From: Lewinellaceae bacterium
Lineage (GTDB): Bacteria > Bacteroidota > Bacteroidia > Chitinophagales > Saprospiraceae
Reading direction: 5' to 3'
Assembly: GCA_020636375.1 (NCBI GenBank)
Contig: JACJXZ010000004.1
Location: forward strand, 248,001-312,000
DNA: 64,000 nt
A program made the position numbers and the translations under genes. Shown here piece after piece: positions 40,633-49,607 of this stretch. The stretch's first letter is position 1; every line of letters begins with the position of its first letter. The notes under the pieces were generated by a model. It worked only from the letters and a program-made list of their open reading frames with translations. It did not search any database and was not told the origin of the DNA.

Positions 40633-43065
40633 TTAATTCCCCTTCGCCCTGTCCTGTTCCTCCTCCGTAGCCGTAGTGCGGCGGCGGGCAGGTTTGACCT
40701 CTTCGTTGCCGAAGCGGTAAGTGAACGACAGGGTAGCCCGCCGGGTCTCCCATTTGTTGTCCACCTGCACGTTGATGTTTCCCTGGACGATGTCCACCTT
40801 GTGTTCGCGCAGGTTGAAGAGGTCGGCGATGCTCAGCCGGAGGTCCGCCCTGCCGTCCAGGAAGGTTTTGGAGACGCCCAGGTCTATCTGGTAGCGGTGG
40901 CTGATGTCGAAGAAACTATAGGCCATGCCCGACTGGTAATAACCGGAAATCTCTGCCTTGAAGCCTTCCGGCAGGTTGAAATTCTGGTTCATGTTGATGT
41001 TGTAGCTGAACTGGCTGTTGTCGAAGGCCTGCCCCAGGTAAACCGACTGGAAGCCGTTGTAGTAAGCCGAGAGGTTGAACCGGGCGCTCCACCAGTCGGT
41101 GATGGTAACCGGCACGTGCAGGTTGAGGCTGTAGTTGTCGAACCGGTCCAGGTTGGCCATGGTCTGGAAGGTCAGCAACTGCTCGTCGTCCTGGTCGAGG
41201 ATTTCGGACATGAAGCGGGAGGTGTGGGTATAGGCCAGTGTCAGGAAGTACCGCTGCTTGTAGCCGTAATTGACGGAGACGGTGTTGGAGTATTGCGGTT
41301 GCAGGAAGGGGTTGCCCTTCAGGAAAGTATACTGGTCGAGGAAGTAAATGAAAGGGTTGAGGTTCTGGTAGGAAGGGCGGTCGATGCGGCGGCTGAAGGC
41401 GTAGCTCAGGCTGTGGTTTTCGCCGATCTGGTGGGAGAGGCTGGCGCTGGGGAACAAATCCAGGTAGTCCCGTTTGGTTTTCTGGGCCAGCGTCACGGAG
41501 TAGCCGTCCGATTGGGTGTATTCTGCCCGCAGGCCGAGTTGCAGGTTGAAGCCGCCGAATTGTTTGCTGGCGTTGAGGTAGGCCGCGTAGATGTTCTCTT
41601 CGTAAAGGAACTGGTTGGTGCGGCTGCTGTCGACCAGCCAGTTGCCGTCCTGGTGCTGCCGGAATTCGATATTGTTGTCGGTGGTGACCGTACTGGCCTT
41701 GGCGCCGGCCTCCAGCCTGGCAGTTTCGCCCAGGGGCTGGCTGTAGTCGGCCTTCAGGGCTTTGATCTCAACCATGGAGCGATTGTCGCTGCTCAGCAGG
41801 TTGGGCGCGGCAGCCTGCTGGCCGTTCTCGTCCAGGAAGAAGTTGCGGTAGTCCTGGAGGTCTTCATTTTTGAAAGAGGAGTAATCGGCGTCGAAAGACA
41901 GAGACTGGCCGGGCCTGGCGAACTGGTGTGCCAGGTTGAAGTTGAAAGAGTAGTTGCCCCAGTGTTCGTCGCCGAAGCGGTCGGCGTCGACCAGGATGAA
42001 CGGGTTGGGGTTGGTGCCGCCCAGCAGCGTACGGTTGAAGGCTTGCTGGCCTTTTGAGCCGGTTTGGGTGCGGAAGAAGATGCCGGCAGTGGTGCGTTCG
42101 CTGGCTGTCCAGTCGATGCCGCCGCTGGCCCAGTGGCTGTTGTCCAGGTTTACCTGGCGGTTGCCCTGGTCGAAAGTTGTCGTTCCCAAATCGCCCTGGA
42201 TACTCCGGAACAGGTTGATCTGCTGGAAGCTTTCGTTCCGGCGGTAGCTGTAGTCCCCGAAGGCGTTCCAGCCCCTTTGGCGGTAGTTGAGCCGCAGGCC
42301 GCCGCCGGCTTTGGGATAAGTTCCCTGGCCGGCCTGCAGGTTGGCGCTGCCGTTGAGCCCCAGCTTCCTGTCTTTTTTAATTTGAATATTGATCACCCCG
42401 GCATTGCCGGAGGCCTCATACCGGGCCGACGGGCTGTGGATGATCTCGATCTTTTGGATGCTTTCGGCCGGCATGTTTTCCAGCATCCTGGCGACGTCTT
42501 CGGCTGAAAGGTGCGTGTTTTTGCCGTTGATAAGAATTTGGACGCCCTGTTTACCCTTCAGGTTGATGGTATTATTCTGGTCTACGGTAACCCCCGGCGC
42601 GCGCGCCAGCACTTCCAGCGCGGTGTTGCCCGCTGCTACCGGGCTGTTCTCCACGTTGATGGTCATCTTGTCGGCGTCAAGCTGGATAAACGGGCGCGAC
42701 GCCTTGACGACGATCTCTTCCAGTGCGATGCCTTCCTGGGACAGGGAAATCGGCGCCAGTTGAACAGGCGCCTGTCCGGCGCCGGTTTCAAACAGGGAGG
42801 TATATGCCGTGGCATAGCCCACATAACTGATGGATACGAGGTACCTGCCGCCGGGCGCGTTTTCAAAGGTGAATATCCCGCTGGAGTCGGTGAGGGCCCC
42901 CTTGGCGAGGGTGGAGTCCTGCGCGTATAGGAGCAGCGCGTTGGCGTATGCTACCGGGGCTCCGGTTTCATCAGTTACCTTACCGGTGATGGATGCCGAA
43001 GTTTGGGCGGGCAACTGAACAATGGCAGCAATCAGCAGCAGCAGAGCAATAATGGATGATCTCAT
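40633..43065 (-). CDS. Outer membrane beta-barrel receptor (TonB-dependent receptor-like, OMP_b-brl_3 type)
   Basis: An 810-residue protein with signal peptide MRSSIIALLLLIAAIVQLPA, a CarboxypepD_reg-like domain (SITGKVTDETGAPVAYANAL, YLVSISYVGYATAYTSLF; residues 25-105), a plug domain (NTALEVLARAPGVTVDQNNT, GVQILINGKNTHLSAEDVAR, IEIIHSPSARYEASGNAGVI; about 125-235) and a C-terminal barrel ending ATLSFTYRFGNEEVKPARR with a charged tail. Members of this group are TonB-dependent-like receptors of unknown substrate. It is divergent from galK (187-base gap), but a link to galactose is only a possibility. Confidence 0.9.
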   Translation of the reverse strand: MRSSIIALLLLIAAIVQLPAQTSASITGKVTDETGAPVAYANALLLYAQDSTLAKGALTDSSGIFTFENAPGGRYLVSISYVGYATAYTSLFETGAGQAPVQLAPISLSQEGIALEEIVVKASRPFIQLDADKMTINVENSPVAAGNTALEVLARAPGVTVDQNNTINLKGKQGVQILINGKNTHLSAEDVARMLENMPAESIQKIEIIHSPSARYEASGNAGVINIQIKKDRKLGLNGSANLQAGQGTYPKAGGGLRLNYRQRGWNAFGDYSYRRNESFQQINLFRSIQGDLGTTTFDQGNRQVNLDNSHWASGGIDWTASERTTAGIFFRTQTGSKGQQAFNRTLLGGTNPNPFILVDADRFGDEHWGNYSFNFNLAHQFARPGQSLSFDADYSSFKNEDLQDYRNFFLDENGQQAAAPNLLSSDNRSMVEIKALKADYSQPLGETARLEAGAKASTVTTDNNIEFRQHQDGNWLVDSSRTNQFLYEENIYAAYLNASKQFGGFNLQLGLRAEYTQSDGYSVTLAQKTKRDYLDLFPSASLSHQIGENHSLSYAFSRRIDRPSYQNLNPFIYFLDQYTFLKGNPFLQPQYSNTVSVNYGYKQRYFLTLAYTHTSRFMSEILDQDDEQLLTFQTMANLDRFDNYSLNLHVPVTITDWWSARFNLSAYYNGFQSVYLGQAFDNSQFSYNINMNQNFNLPEGFKAEISGYYQSGMAYSFFDISHRYQIDLGVSKTFLDGRADLRLSIADLFNLREHKVDIVQGNINVQVDNKWETRRATLSFTYRFGNEEVKPARRRTTATEEEQDRAKGN

Positions 43066-43252
43066 GGTTTGGAATTTGTTTTAAGGGGAGACGGGCAGGG
43101 AGGGGACGGAGGTTACGAGGCCACCCGGCAATGCCGACAAAAGAAGGCTTTTTTCCTATCAAAAGAACAAAAACAGGGATAAAGGGCAACTTTGCCGGGC
43201 AGGCTGTTAATCGTGTCTTCAAATAAACTTTATCTTGGCGGCAAAAAACGGC

Positions 43253-44413
43253 ATGCACAGCCTTTCAGACATCGTCGGATTGTACGAAAACCGCTTTGAT
43301 ACTCACCCGCTGCTGGTCCGGTCCTGCGGCCGCATCAACATCATCGGAGAGCATACCGATTACAACGACGGCTTCGTCCTGCCGGCGGCTGTCGACAAGT
43401 ACATCTATTTTGCCATCGGCGAGAACGGGACCACCGAAAGCCACCTCTTCGCCGCCGACATTAAACAAAGCCACAGCTTCGACATCAACAAGATCGAACC
43501 CTGCGAGAAGCTCTGGGCCAATTACCTGATGGGCATCATGCAGCAACTACAGGAGCGGGGCGTGCCGCTGGAAGGCGTCGACTGCGTTTTCGGCGGCAAC
43601 CTGCCTATCGGTTCCGGACTGAGTTCCTCGGCGGCCCTGGAATGCGGGTTCGCCCTGGGCCTGAAAACCTTGTTTCAGGTGGAGGCCAGCCTGGTGGAGT
43701 TGGCGCAGCTCGCTCAGCGTTCTTCTCACCAGTTCGTCGGTATCCCCTGCGGGATCATGGACCAGTTCGCCAGCCTCCTGGGGCGGGCGGGGCAGGCCAT
43801 CAAGCTGGACTGCCGGTCCCTGCAGTATGAATACATCCCACTGGAACTGGGGGAGTGCGAACTGGTGCTTATCAATACCAAAGTCCACCACGAGCTGGCT
43901 TCTTCGGAGTACCCCGTGCGGGTAAAGGAATGCCGGGAGGGCGTGGAGGCCATCCGGCAATACCATCCGGAGGTGAAAAGCCTCCGCGATATCTCCCTGG
44001 CAATGTTGGAAGAACACCGGGCAGCGTTGCCGGAAGTGATCTACCGGCGCTGCGCCTATGTGATCCGGGAAAACGGCCGGCTGGAAGAAGCGGCCATCTG
44101 CCTGGCGGAGGGAAGGATGGAACGCCTGGGCGAACTCCTGCTGCTCACCCACGAGGGCCTGCGCGATGACTACGAGGTCAGCTCCCCGGAACTCGACTTC
44201 CTGGTGGCTTTCGCCAAAGGCTTCGACGGCGTGCTCGGCGCCCGCCTCATGGGGGGCGGATTTGGCGGCTGCACCATCAACCTGGTCCGCAAAGAGGCCA
44301 AGGAAAAATTCCTGCGGGAGGCCAGCAAAGCTTACTTCCGGCAGTTCGGCATCCATTCAGAGTATTACTTCGTCCGCCCGGTGGATGGAACGACAGTGGT
44401 CCGGGAGGAGTAG
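43253..44413 (+). CDS. galK: Galactokinase
   Basis: A 386-residue GHMP-family kinase that phosphorylates galactose at C1 with ATP, the first step of the Leloir pathway. Signatures: SCGRINIIGEHTDYNDGFVL (the galactokinase signature with sugar-binding E, H and D), the ATP loop LPIGSGLSSSAALECGFAL and MGGGFGGCTINLV near the C-terminus; QFVGIPCGIMDQFASLLGR contains the catalytic aspartate. A TTG six codons upstream is in frame, but MHSLSDIVGLYENRF at 43253 is the better start. No galT or galE is in the window. Confidence 0.95.
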   Translation: MHSLSDIVGLYENRFDTHPLLVRSCGRINIIGEHTDYNDGFVLPAAVDKYIYFAIGENGTTESHLFAADIKQSHSFDINKIEPCEKLWANYLMGIMQQLQERGVPLEGVDCVFGGNLPIGSGLSSSAALECGFALGLKTLFQVEASLVELAQLAQRSSHQFVGIPCGIMDQFASLLGRAGQAIKLDCRSLQYEYIPLELGECELVLINTKVHHELASSEYPVRVKECREGVEAIRQYHPEVKSLRDISLAMLEEHRAALPEVIYRRCAYVIRENGRLEEAAICLAEGRMERLGELLLLTHEGLRDDYEVSSPELDFLVAFAKGFDGVLGARLMGGGFGGCTINLVRKEAKEKFLREASKAYFRQFGIHSEYYFVRPVDGTTVVREE

Positions 44414-44620
44414 GAGACGAGTGCTGTTGGCACTAAGGAACCGGCTGAGAATAAGTTCTCCAGTTGAAGCCGGAAGGGGGAAAGGCAGGCGTTTTCCGCC
44501 CATTTTGCGCCCCTTTCCGACCCCGACAAAAGATCGGGGCAGGCTTTCCGACTTCGCACTTTCGACTTAAAATGGCTGTACGTCCAAAGTCCAGTATCGA
44601 GCCACACCACACAAAATAAC
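44414..44620. repeat. Palindromic repeat region after galK
   Basis: GACCCCGACAAAAGATCGGGGC forms a hairpin (CCCCGA/TCGGGG) near 44523-44541. It is flanked by GGCGTTTTCCGCCCATTTTG on the left and CTTTCCGACTTCGCACTTTC on the right, the latter related to the AAGTCGGAAG repeats near 4330. It separates convergent genes and may end transcription from both sides. Confidence 0.5.
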
Positions 44621-45472
44621 CTACCCCAGCCCCCATACCAACCCAAACTGCAGCACCATCAGCCCGTCGATCAGCCCGCTGAAGAAATAATCGTGTTTTA
44701 CCCGATCAGACAAGAAGATCAGTACACAGGCGATGAGCCCGGAGAGCAAAATGCCCGCAAAAGCGCCGGTACTGTATGCATCCACGTGGTGGTTCAGCCC
44801 GGCCAGGGCGGCCATGGCCAGCAGGCAGAAAAGAGCGAGCATTTTAGTTCGCCGGCCGCCCAGCAGGGCGGGCAGGGTTCGCACCTGGTTGTAGGCATCC
44901 ACCTCCAGGTCGCGGATGTCGAACGGCAGGGTGATGGCGAAGATGAAGAAAGCCCGTTCCAGGATCATGACGATCATGGGGATGCTCCAGCCCATGCCCA
45001 GCTCCAGGGCGGGCAGCAGCACGGTGATCCAGCTCCAGGCGATGGCGATGAGGAAAATTTTGAGGTAGCTGAGGTCGCGCAGGCGCCGGCGGCCGCTGAG
45101 CAGGGGCAGGACGTAGCCCAGGGCGATCAGGCTGGGCGCTACGGCCGCCAGCTGCAGGCGGAAGGGCAGCTGAAAGAAAAAAAACGCTGCCCCGACAGCG
45201 GCGACAGCAGCATAGGCCATGATATGGCCCCGGAAACGCGAGATGACGGAAAACCGGCCTTCCTCCAGGAAGGGCTGCGCTTTTTCCAGCCCGACGATCC
45301 GGTGTGCGGCGTATAAACACAGGGTGGCGAAAAAGATAAAACCCAGAAGTGGAGTAGGGTAAGCTCTGCCGCAGAGCAGGAACTGCGTTTGCGCCGCCAT
45401 AGATGCGGCAGCCAGGGCAATCCAGAGGTTGCTGTAGAGGAGGAAGTCGATGATGGCCCGGATGAGCGGCAT
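44621..45472 (-). CDS. UbiA prenyltransferase family homologue
   Basis: A 283-residue integral membrane protein with about eight helices. The pattern IRAIIDFLLYSNLWIALAAA at the start and FAITLPFDIRDLEVDAYNQV in the middle matches the UbiA superfamily; the second aspartate-rich motif (DIRDLEVD) is present. The first motif (NxxxDxxxD) is replaced by NLWIALAAAS, with no acidic residue, so catalysis as a standard prenyltransferase is doubtful. Start: MPLIRAIIDFLLYSN at 45472; an earlier ATG adds 20 hydrophilic residues. It is downstream of the M42 peptidase gene on the same strand with a 93-base gap. Confidence 0.75.
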   Translation of the reverse strand: MPLIRAIIDFLLYSNLWIALAAASMAAQTQFLLCGRAYPTPLLGFIFFATLCLYAAHRIVGLEKAQPFLEEGRFSVISRFRGHIMAYAAVAAVGAAFFFFQLPFRLQLAAVAPSLIALGYVLPLLSGRRRLRDLSYLKIFLIAIAWSWITVLLPALELGMGWSIPMIVMILERAFFIFAITLPFDIRDLEVDAYNQVRTLPALLGGRRTKMLALFCLLAMAALAGLNHHVDAYSTGAFAGILLSGLIACVLIFLSDRVKHDYFFSGLIDGLMVLQFGLVWGLG

Positions 45473-45565
45473 AGGGGCAAAGATAAGGGCCTGTGCATTA
45501 CCCGCCAATTCTTCTGCAGGCGAAACTTCCACTCCTTTTTTCTCGCGAACTTCACCCGCTGCTTC

Positions 45566-46648
45566 TTAAAAATACTTAAAATTATGCCCGCTCTCAATTT
45601 TCTGCAGCACTTCGTAGATCAGGCGGATCACGTTGCTCACGTCGTCCTTATGGGCCATTTCCACGGTGGTATGCATGTAGCGCAGCGGCAGGGAGATGAG
45701 CGCTGAGGGCACGCCGCCGTTGGAGTAGGCGAAGGCGTCGGTATCGGTGCCGGTGCGGCGGGAGGCCGCCTCCCGCTGGATGGGGATCTCCTTCTCTTCC
45801 GCCGTATTGATGATCAGGCTGAGCAGTTTGTTGTGGACGGCCGGGGCGTAGGTCACCGACGGGCCGTTGCCGCTTTTGACGTCGCCGTTCTTTTTGCTGC
45901 TGACCAGGGGCGTGTGGGTATCGTGCGTGACGTCGGTGACGATGGCCACGTTGGGTTTGATGGCCTGGGCGACCATCTCGGCGCCCCGCAGGCCCACTTC
46001 TTCCTGGACGGAGTTGACCAGGTAGAGGGTATACGGAAGTTCAATTTTGTTCTCTTTGAGCAGGCGAGCCACTTCGGCGATGCAGAAGCCGCCCATGCGG
46101 TTGTCGAGGGCGCGGCCGACATAGTATCTGTCGTTGAGCATCGACATCTCGTCCTCGTAGGTGATGACGCAGCCGACGTGGATGCCCATGCCCAGCACTT
46201 CCTCCTTATCCTTGGCCCCGACGTCGATGAAGATATTTTCCGGTTTGGGCACCATTTTCGTAGCATCCTCCCCCCGGCGCATGTGGATGGCCGGCCAGCC
46301 AAAGACCCCCTTCACGATGCCCTTTTGGGTGTGGATGTTGACCCGCTTGGAGGGCGCGATGAGGTGGTCGGAGCCGCCGTTGCGGATCACGCTGATGAAT
46401 CCGTCGTCAGAAATATAGTGTACGAACCAGGAAATCTCGTCGGCATGCCCTTCGATCACCACGCGGTAGTCTTTGCCGGGGTTGATGATCCCGTAGACTG
46501 TTCCGTAATTATCGAGATGCCATTCGTCGATATAGGGCTTGATGTATTCCAGCCAGAGTTGTTGGCCCGATGCCTCGAAGCCGGTCGGGGAAGCGTTATT
46601 CAGGTATTTTTTCAGGAAGGCCTCCGCCTTGGGTGTTATGATTGACAT
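45566..46648 (-). CDS. M42 family metallopeptidase (glutamyl/deblocking aminopeptidase type)
   Basis: A 360-residue cytosolic aminopeptidase with two metal ions. Ligand segments are all visible: histidine in VVIEGHADEISWFVHY, bridging aspartate in YVGRALDNRMGGFC, the catalytic glutamate pair in NSVQEEVGLRGAEM, aspartate in AIVTDVTHDTHTP and histidine in LPLRYMHTTVEMAHK. The protein opens MSIITPKAEAFLKKYLNNAS, the usual start in Bacteroidota; two ATGs further upstream add only 3 to 11 residues. M42 enzymes form tetrahedral dodecamers and trim peptides for amino-acid recycling. Confidence 0.93.
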   Translation of the reverse strand: MSIITPKAEAFLKKYLNNASPTGFEASGQQLWLEYIKPYIDEWHLDNYGTVYGIINPGKDYRVVIEGHADEISWFVHYISDDGFISVIRNGGSDHLIAPSKRVNIHTQKGIVKGVFGWPAIHMRRGEDATKMVPKPENIFIDVGAKDKEEVLGMGIHVGCVITYEDEMSMLNDRYYVGRALDNRMGGFCIAEVARLLKENKIELPYTLYLVNSVQEEVGLRGAEMVAQAIKPNVAIVTDVTHDTHTPLVSSKKNGDVKSGNGPSVTYAPAVHNKLLSLIINTAEEKEIPIQREAASRRTGTDTDAFAYSNGGVPSALISLPLRYMHTTVEMAHKDDVSNVIRLIYEVLQKIESGHNFKYF

Positions 46649-46802
46649 TCCGTTCATTTGACTTTTTAATACCAAAACCACTTTTCGCGCTTGCCCGGAA
46701 AAGTGGTGTCCGATCGACCGGCAAAGATAAAAATAAATGGCAGAAAGTAGCCGGAATTTGTAAAATTTACTTCCTTCAGGAACAGGGGGTTAGACCTCCC
46801 GC

Positions 46803-46902
46803 AGCTTGTCGAAGTCTCCAGACTTCGACAACTGCTCGCCGCTCGTCGAAGTCTCCAGACTTCGACATAGCCAGCCGCTCGCCGAAGCCCCCAGCCTTCG
46901 AC
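46803..46902. repeat. REP-like palindrome cluster (three copies)
   Basis: TCGAAGTCTCCAGACTTCGA, flanked by TG/CA or CG/CA, lies at 46807-46830 and 46844-46867; a diverged copy with GCCGAAGCCCCCAGCCTTCG follows at about 46880-46902. Arms of 9-11 bp surround a central CC. The cluster fills the gap between the M42 peptidase and pyrE genes. Confidence 0.9.
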
Positions 46903-46916
46903 ACAACCTCCCGTAC

Positions 46917-47540
46917 CTACCCCCACCCCCCCGGATCCTCCCGCCACTCCCGGAGGGTAGCCAGTTCATCTGCTCCGATGTATTTTTCCCGGAGGGCCTC
47001 TTCCAGCAGCACGGGGTAGGAGCTAAGGGTATCAAACGGGCAGCCCGCAGCCCGGAAAGCGGCGGCGGCTTCATCGAAGCCGTAGGTGAAAATGGCCAGC
47101 ACGCCGGAAACCTGGCAGCCTGCTTCGCGCAGGGCCTCCACCGCCTTCAGGCAACTGCCGCCGGTGGAGATGAGGTCTTCGATGACCAGGGCCCGGGCGC
47201 CGGGGCGGAGTTCGCCTTCCACCTGGTTCTGCCGGCCGTGGCCTTTGGGTTTGGAGCGGACGTAGACGAAAGGCAGGGCCAGTTGCTCAGCCAGCAGCGC
47301 CCCGTGGGCAATGCCGGCAGTGGCTACCCCGGCAATGGTGTCAAACGGCTTGAACGCCTCGGCCTTCTGGGCAAAGCTGTCGATGATGAAGCGCCGGATG
47401 CCGGGATAGGAGAGCACGATCCGGTTGTCGCAATATATGGGCGACCGTAGGCCGCTGGCCCAGGTGAATGGGTTTTGGGGACTCAGTTTTATTGCATTAA
47501 TTTGCAGCAGCCTTCTGGCTACTTCCGAAGCGATGTTCAT
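46917..47540 (-). CDS. pyrE: Orotate phosphoribosyltransferase
   Basis: A 207-residue cytosolic enzyme of pyrimidine synthesis: orotate plus PRPP gives orotidine 5'-phosphate and pyrophosphate. The PRPP-binding motif ALVIEDLISTGGSCLKAVEA is intact, as are FTWASGLRSPIYCDNRIVLS (orotate-binding region), IAGVATAGIAHGALLAEQL and the catalytic lysine loop VYVRSKPKGHGRQNQVEG. The ATG at 47540 gives the usual N-terminus MNIASEVARRLLQINAIKL. It is divergent from the NUDIX gene over 71 bases. Confidence 0.95.
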   Translation of the reverse strand: MNIASEVARRLLQINAIKLSPQNPFTWASGLRSPIYCDNRIVLSYPGIRRFIIDSFAQKAEAFKPFDTIAGVATAGIAHGALLAEQLALPFVYVRSKPKGHGRQNQVEGELRPGARALVIEDLISTGGSCLKAVEALREAGCQVSGVLAIFTYGFDEAAAAFRAAGCPFDTLSSYPVLLEEALREKYIGADELATLREWREDPGGWG

Positions 47541-47611
47541 TTTTTGTTTGTGTTTTTGTGTCCCGTCTCTCCGAGCCGGGCGAGCTTCGTAGCAAGAAAA
47601 AACGACTGCAA

Positions 47612-48250
47612 ATGTACAAAATCTATATCAACGGGACGCCACTTTTCCTGGCAACTACCGCAGAGGCCGGCGGAACGCCTTCCGTCGGCGAAAAAACCAT
47701 CGTAGCGCCTTATATGGGCAAGGCCCGGACGCTGCTGAGCTACCTGGATATGCTGGAAAAGAACCGCAGCTTTGATTCCGTTACCATTTATGCCGATGAC
47801 GCCGATCAGCTATTCCGCGATTTTGCCGGACAGTTCAGGATCATCGAAGCTGCCGGCGGAGTGGTTTACAACCCAAAGGGAGAAGTGCTGCTCATCTTCA
47901 AGCGGGACCACTGGGACCTGCCCAAGGGCAAGATCGACGACGGGGAAAGCCGGGAGGCCGCCGCAGTGCGGGAAGTCCTGGAAGAAACGGGCCTCTCCTC
48001 CGCAGAACTGGGGGATTTTCTCAGCGTCACCTACCACACCTATCGCAGCCCGAAGGGCGGGCGCGTCCTGAAATATACTTACTGGTACCGGATGAAAGCC
48101 GCCGATGAAACGCTGGCGCCGCAGGCGGAGGAAGACATCGAACATGCCGAATGGCAACACCCCGGGGCCTTCCTGGAATCTGAACCCGTAGTCTATGGGA
48201 ATATCCGTGACCTGCTGGAGGAGGAGGTGAAGGGAGGAGGGGCAAAATAG
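47612..48250 (+). CDS. NUDIX hydrolase
   Basis: A 212-residue protein. Residues 1-85 form an extra N-terminal region of unknown function (MYKIYINGTPLFLATTAEAG). The NUDIX fold follows with a complete Nudix box, GKIDDGESREAAAVREVLEETGL (G...REVLEETG; metal-binding glutamates present). NUDIX enzymes hydrolyse nucleoside diphosphates linked to other groups; substrate unknown, but DHWDLPKGKIDDGE recalls diadenosine polyphosphate/MutT-like members. The upstream frame adds 18 codons; ATG 47612 is the natural start. The extra N-terminal domain is conserved in a Bacteroidota subgroup as far as I recall. Confidence 0.9.
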   Translation: MYKIYINGTPLFLATTAEAGGTPSVGEKTIVAPYMGKARTLLSYLDMLEKNRSFDSVTIYADDADQLFRDFAGQFRIIEAAGGVVYNPKGEVLLIFKRDHWDLPKGKIDDGESREAAAVREVLEETGLSSAELGDFLSVTYHTYRSPKGGRVLKYTYWYRMKAADETLAPQAEEDIEHAEWQHPGAFLESEPVVYGNIRDLLEEEVKGGGAK

Positions 48251-48433
48251 CCCCGGTTTTAGCATAGTGTCTCCTTAACACTTTCTTAACAAAAAAAATA
48301 TGCTGTCGCCCTGGAATAATATTCCTGGGAACGAAAAAAAACCGACGGAAATTTTGTTGGGCGGCCAAATTTTTCCAAAAATTGCGAATAGGGCGGCTTC
48401 TGGCAAAAAAGTCTCTTTCCGGGCTGGAAAGCT

Positions 48434-48466
48434 GTTTCCTGGATTTGATATTAATATCTATATTTG
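48434..48466 (+). promoter_or_regulatory. Likely promoter of the small secreted protein gene
   Basis: TTTC at 48434-48437 and TATATTTG at 48459-48466 (spacing 21) approximate the Bacteroidota consensus TTTG-N19-TAnnTTTG. The start codon is 43 bases downstream. The 258-base gap holds no other gene. Confidence 0.4.
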
Positions 48467-48508
48467 CAGCCATACTCTCATGGGCCTTTTCAAAATGACC
48501 TTTCAATC

Positions 48509-48880
48509 ATGCAGCGGAAATTTACTCTCTTTATCGCCTTTCTTTTCCTTGGTTCGTTGGTTGGTACCGCACAGTCGGCTTCACTGAAATCTGCATCACC
48601 TTCAGGTGCTGGCCTGCTGGAACTGAACAATGATAGCTGGGCTTTTTACACGGACGAAGAAAACAAAGTATACTACATTGACTTCGAGAGCCTTAGCGTA
48701 AACCTGAGCAATATTTCCGTTCGCAGGAAAAATGGCGAGGTCGTTATGCGGGAAGACGTGTTCGAGCTTCCGGTCAACACCATCTACGAAATAGACTTCA
48801 ACCAATTCGGCTCAGGCCAGTACGACATTGAGCTCCGTTCATTTACCGGGGTGATCCGCCGGTCTGTATCTATCAATTAA
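48509..48880 (+). CDS. Small secreted protein of unknown function
   Basis: A 123-residue protein with signal peptide MQRKFTLFIAFLFLGSLVGTAQ, a short low-complexity linker (SASLKSASPSG) and a beta-rich domain of about 75 residues (VYYIDFESLSVNLSNISVRR, EVVMREDVFELPVNTIYEID, QYDIELRSFTGVIRRSVSIN) that resembles the single Ig-like folds of DUF3244-type or T9SS C-terminal domains; this is inference from strand pattern alone. An ATG 15 codons upstream is in frame but would bury the signal peptide. It is convergent with the next gene, ending 3 bases from it. Confidence 0.7.
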   Translation: MQRKFTLFIAFLFLGSLVGTAQSASLKSASPSGAGLLELNNDSWAFYTDEENKVYYIDFESLSVNLSNISVRRKNGEVVMREDVFELPVNTIYEIDFNQFGSGQYDIELRSFTGVIRRSVSIN

Positions 48881-48883
48881 TAT

Positions 48884-49378
48884 TTACTTCTCCCGGCTTT
48901 GCCGCCAGCGGCTGAAGGTATTCCTCAGAGCAGGGAGCATCTCCTCTATGGGGTAATCTTCCTCGGACATCGCATGCGTTTTGCCGTTCCGTTCCTCAAT
49001 GACCATTATCCTGGTGGTCCGGATAGCCCTCCCGGGGTTGACAACCGAAGGCTGGCTGTCGGCGTGGATATAGGCGTCCTTGATGGCCTCGAAGGACGCC
49101 TTCCCGAAAGGCGTTTCCACAGCATCTGCGTAAATCACCACCGGGCCGGTCTTCCGGATTTTCCACCAGCTGAAAAAAGCCGCGCTGCCGCTGATCAGAA
49201 AGGCGAAAAAGAGCAACATCGCCACCAGGGTGTTCTGACGGTGCCGGCGGCCCTGCGCCTTTTTGCTCAGCATGGCCGCCATTCCGGCCAGCGCCCCCAG
49301 GGCTGCCACCCCGGATACCCAGGCCGCCTGGGCCGTGGCGGTGTTGTGAGGGGAAAAGGTAAAAAGTGCTTCTTCCAT
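48884..49378 (-). CDS. Hypothetical membrane protein
   Basis: A 164-residue protein with two hydrophobic helices (AWVSGVAALGALAGMAAMLS and NTLVAMLLFFAFLISGSAAF) joined by a basic loop KKAQGRRHRQ, followed by a soluble C-terminal domain of about 90 residues (VVIYADAVETPFGKASFEAI, RIMVIEERNGKTHAMSEEDY). The C-terminal part has the look of a small PH-like domain, but I do not recognise the family. It is flanked by the small secreted protein gene (convergent) and a repeat. Confidence 0.65.
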   Translation of the reverse strand: MEEALFTFSPHNTATAQAAWVSGVAALGALAGMAAMLSKKAQGRRHRQNTLVAMLLFFAFLISGSAAFFSWWKIRKTGPVVIYADAVETPFGKASFEAIKDAYIHADSQPSVVNPGRAIRTTRIMVIEERNGKTHAMSEEDYPIEEMLPALRNTFSRWRQSREK

Positions 49379-49445
49379 ATTCAGGATCGTTTTTGATAAA
49401 ACTACCGGGCAGGAGTAAAGTTTTCTCCGGAGATTCTATAAATTG

Positions 49446-49600
49446 GCTGTTTGTTGTCGGTTGTCCCGGAGGGCTACCCGTCTAAGGTTGGACAGCAGAA
49501 AGGGGAAAGCCGAGCGGAGTCGAGGCCAAGCGTGTGCAGGAGGCATGGAGTGTCCAACCTTAGACGGATAGCCGAACAACGAACAACGAACAACGACACA
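49446..49600. repeat. Dispersed inverted repeat element with 17 bp perfect inner arms
   Basis: Outer parts are TTGTTGTCGGTTGTCC and AACAACGAACAACGAACAAC; inner arms CCGTCTAAGGTTGGACA (near 49479) and TGTCCAACCTTAGACGG (near 49550) are exact reverse complements. The middle (GACAGCAGAAAGGGGAAAGC) is shared with the element at 5323-5450. It lies just upstream of the EVE-McrB gene. Confidence 0.75.
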
Positions 49601-49607
49601 AGCCACC

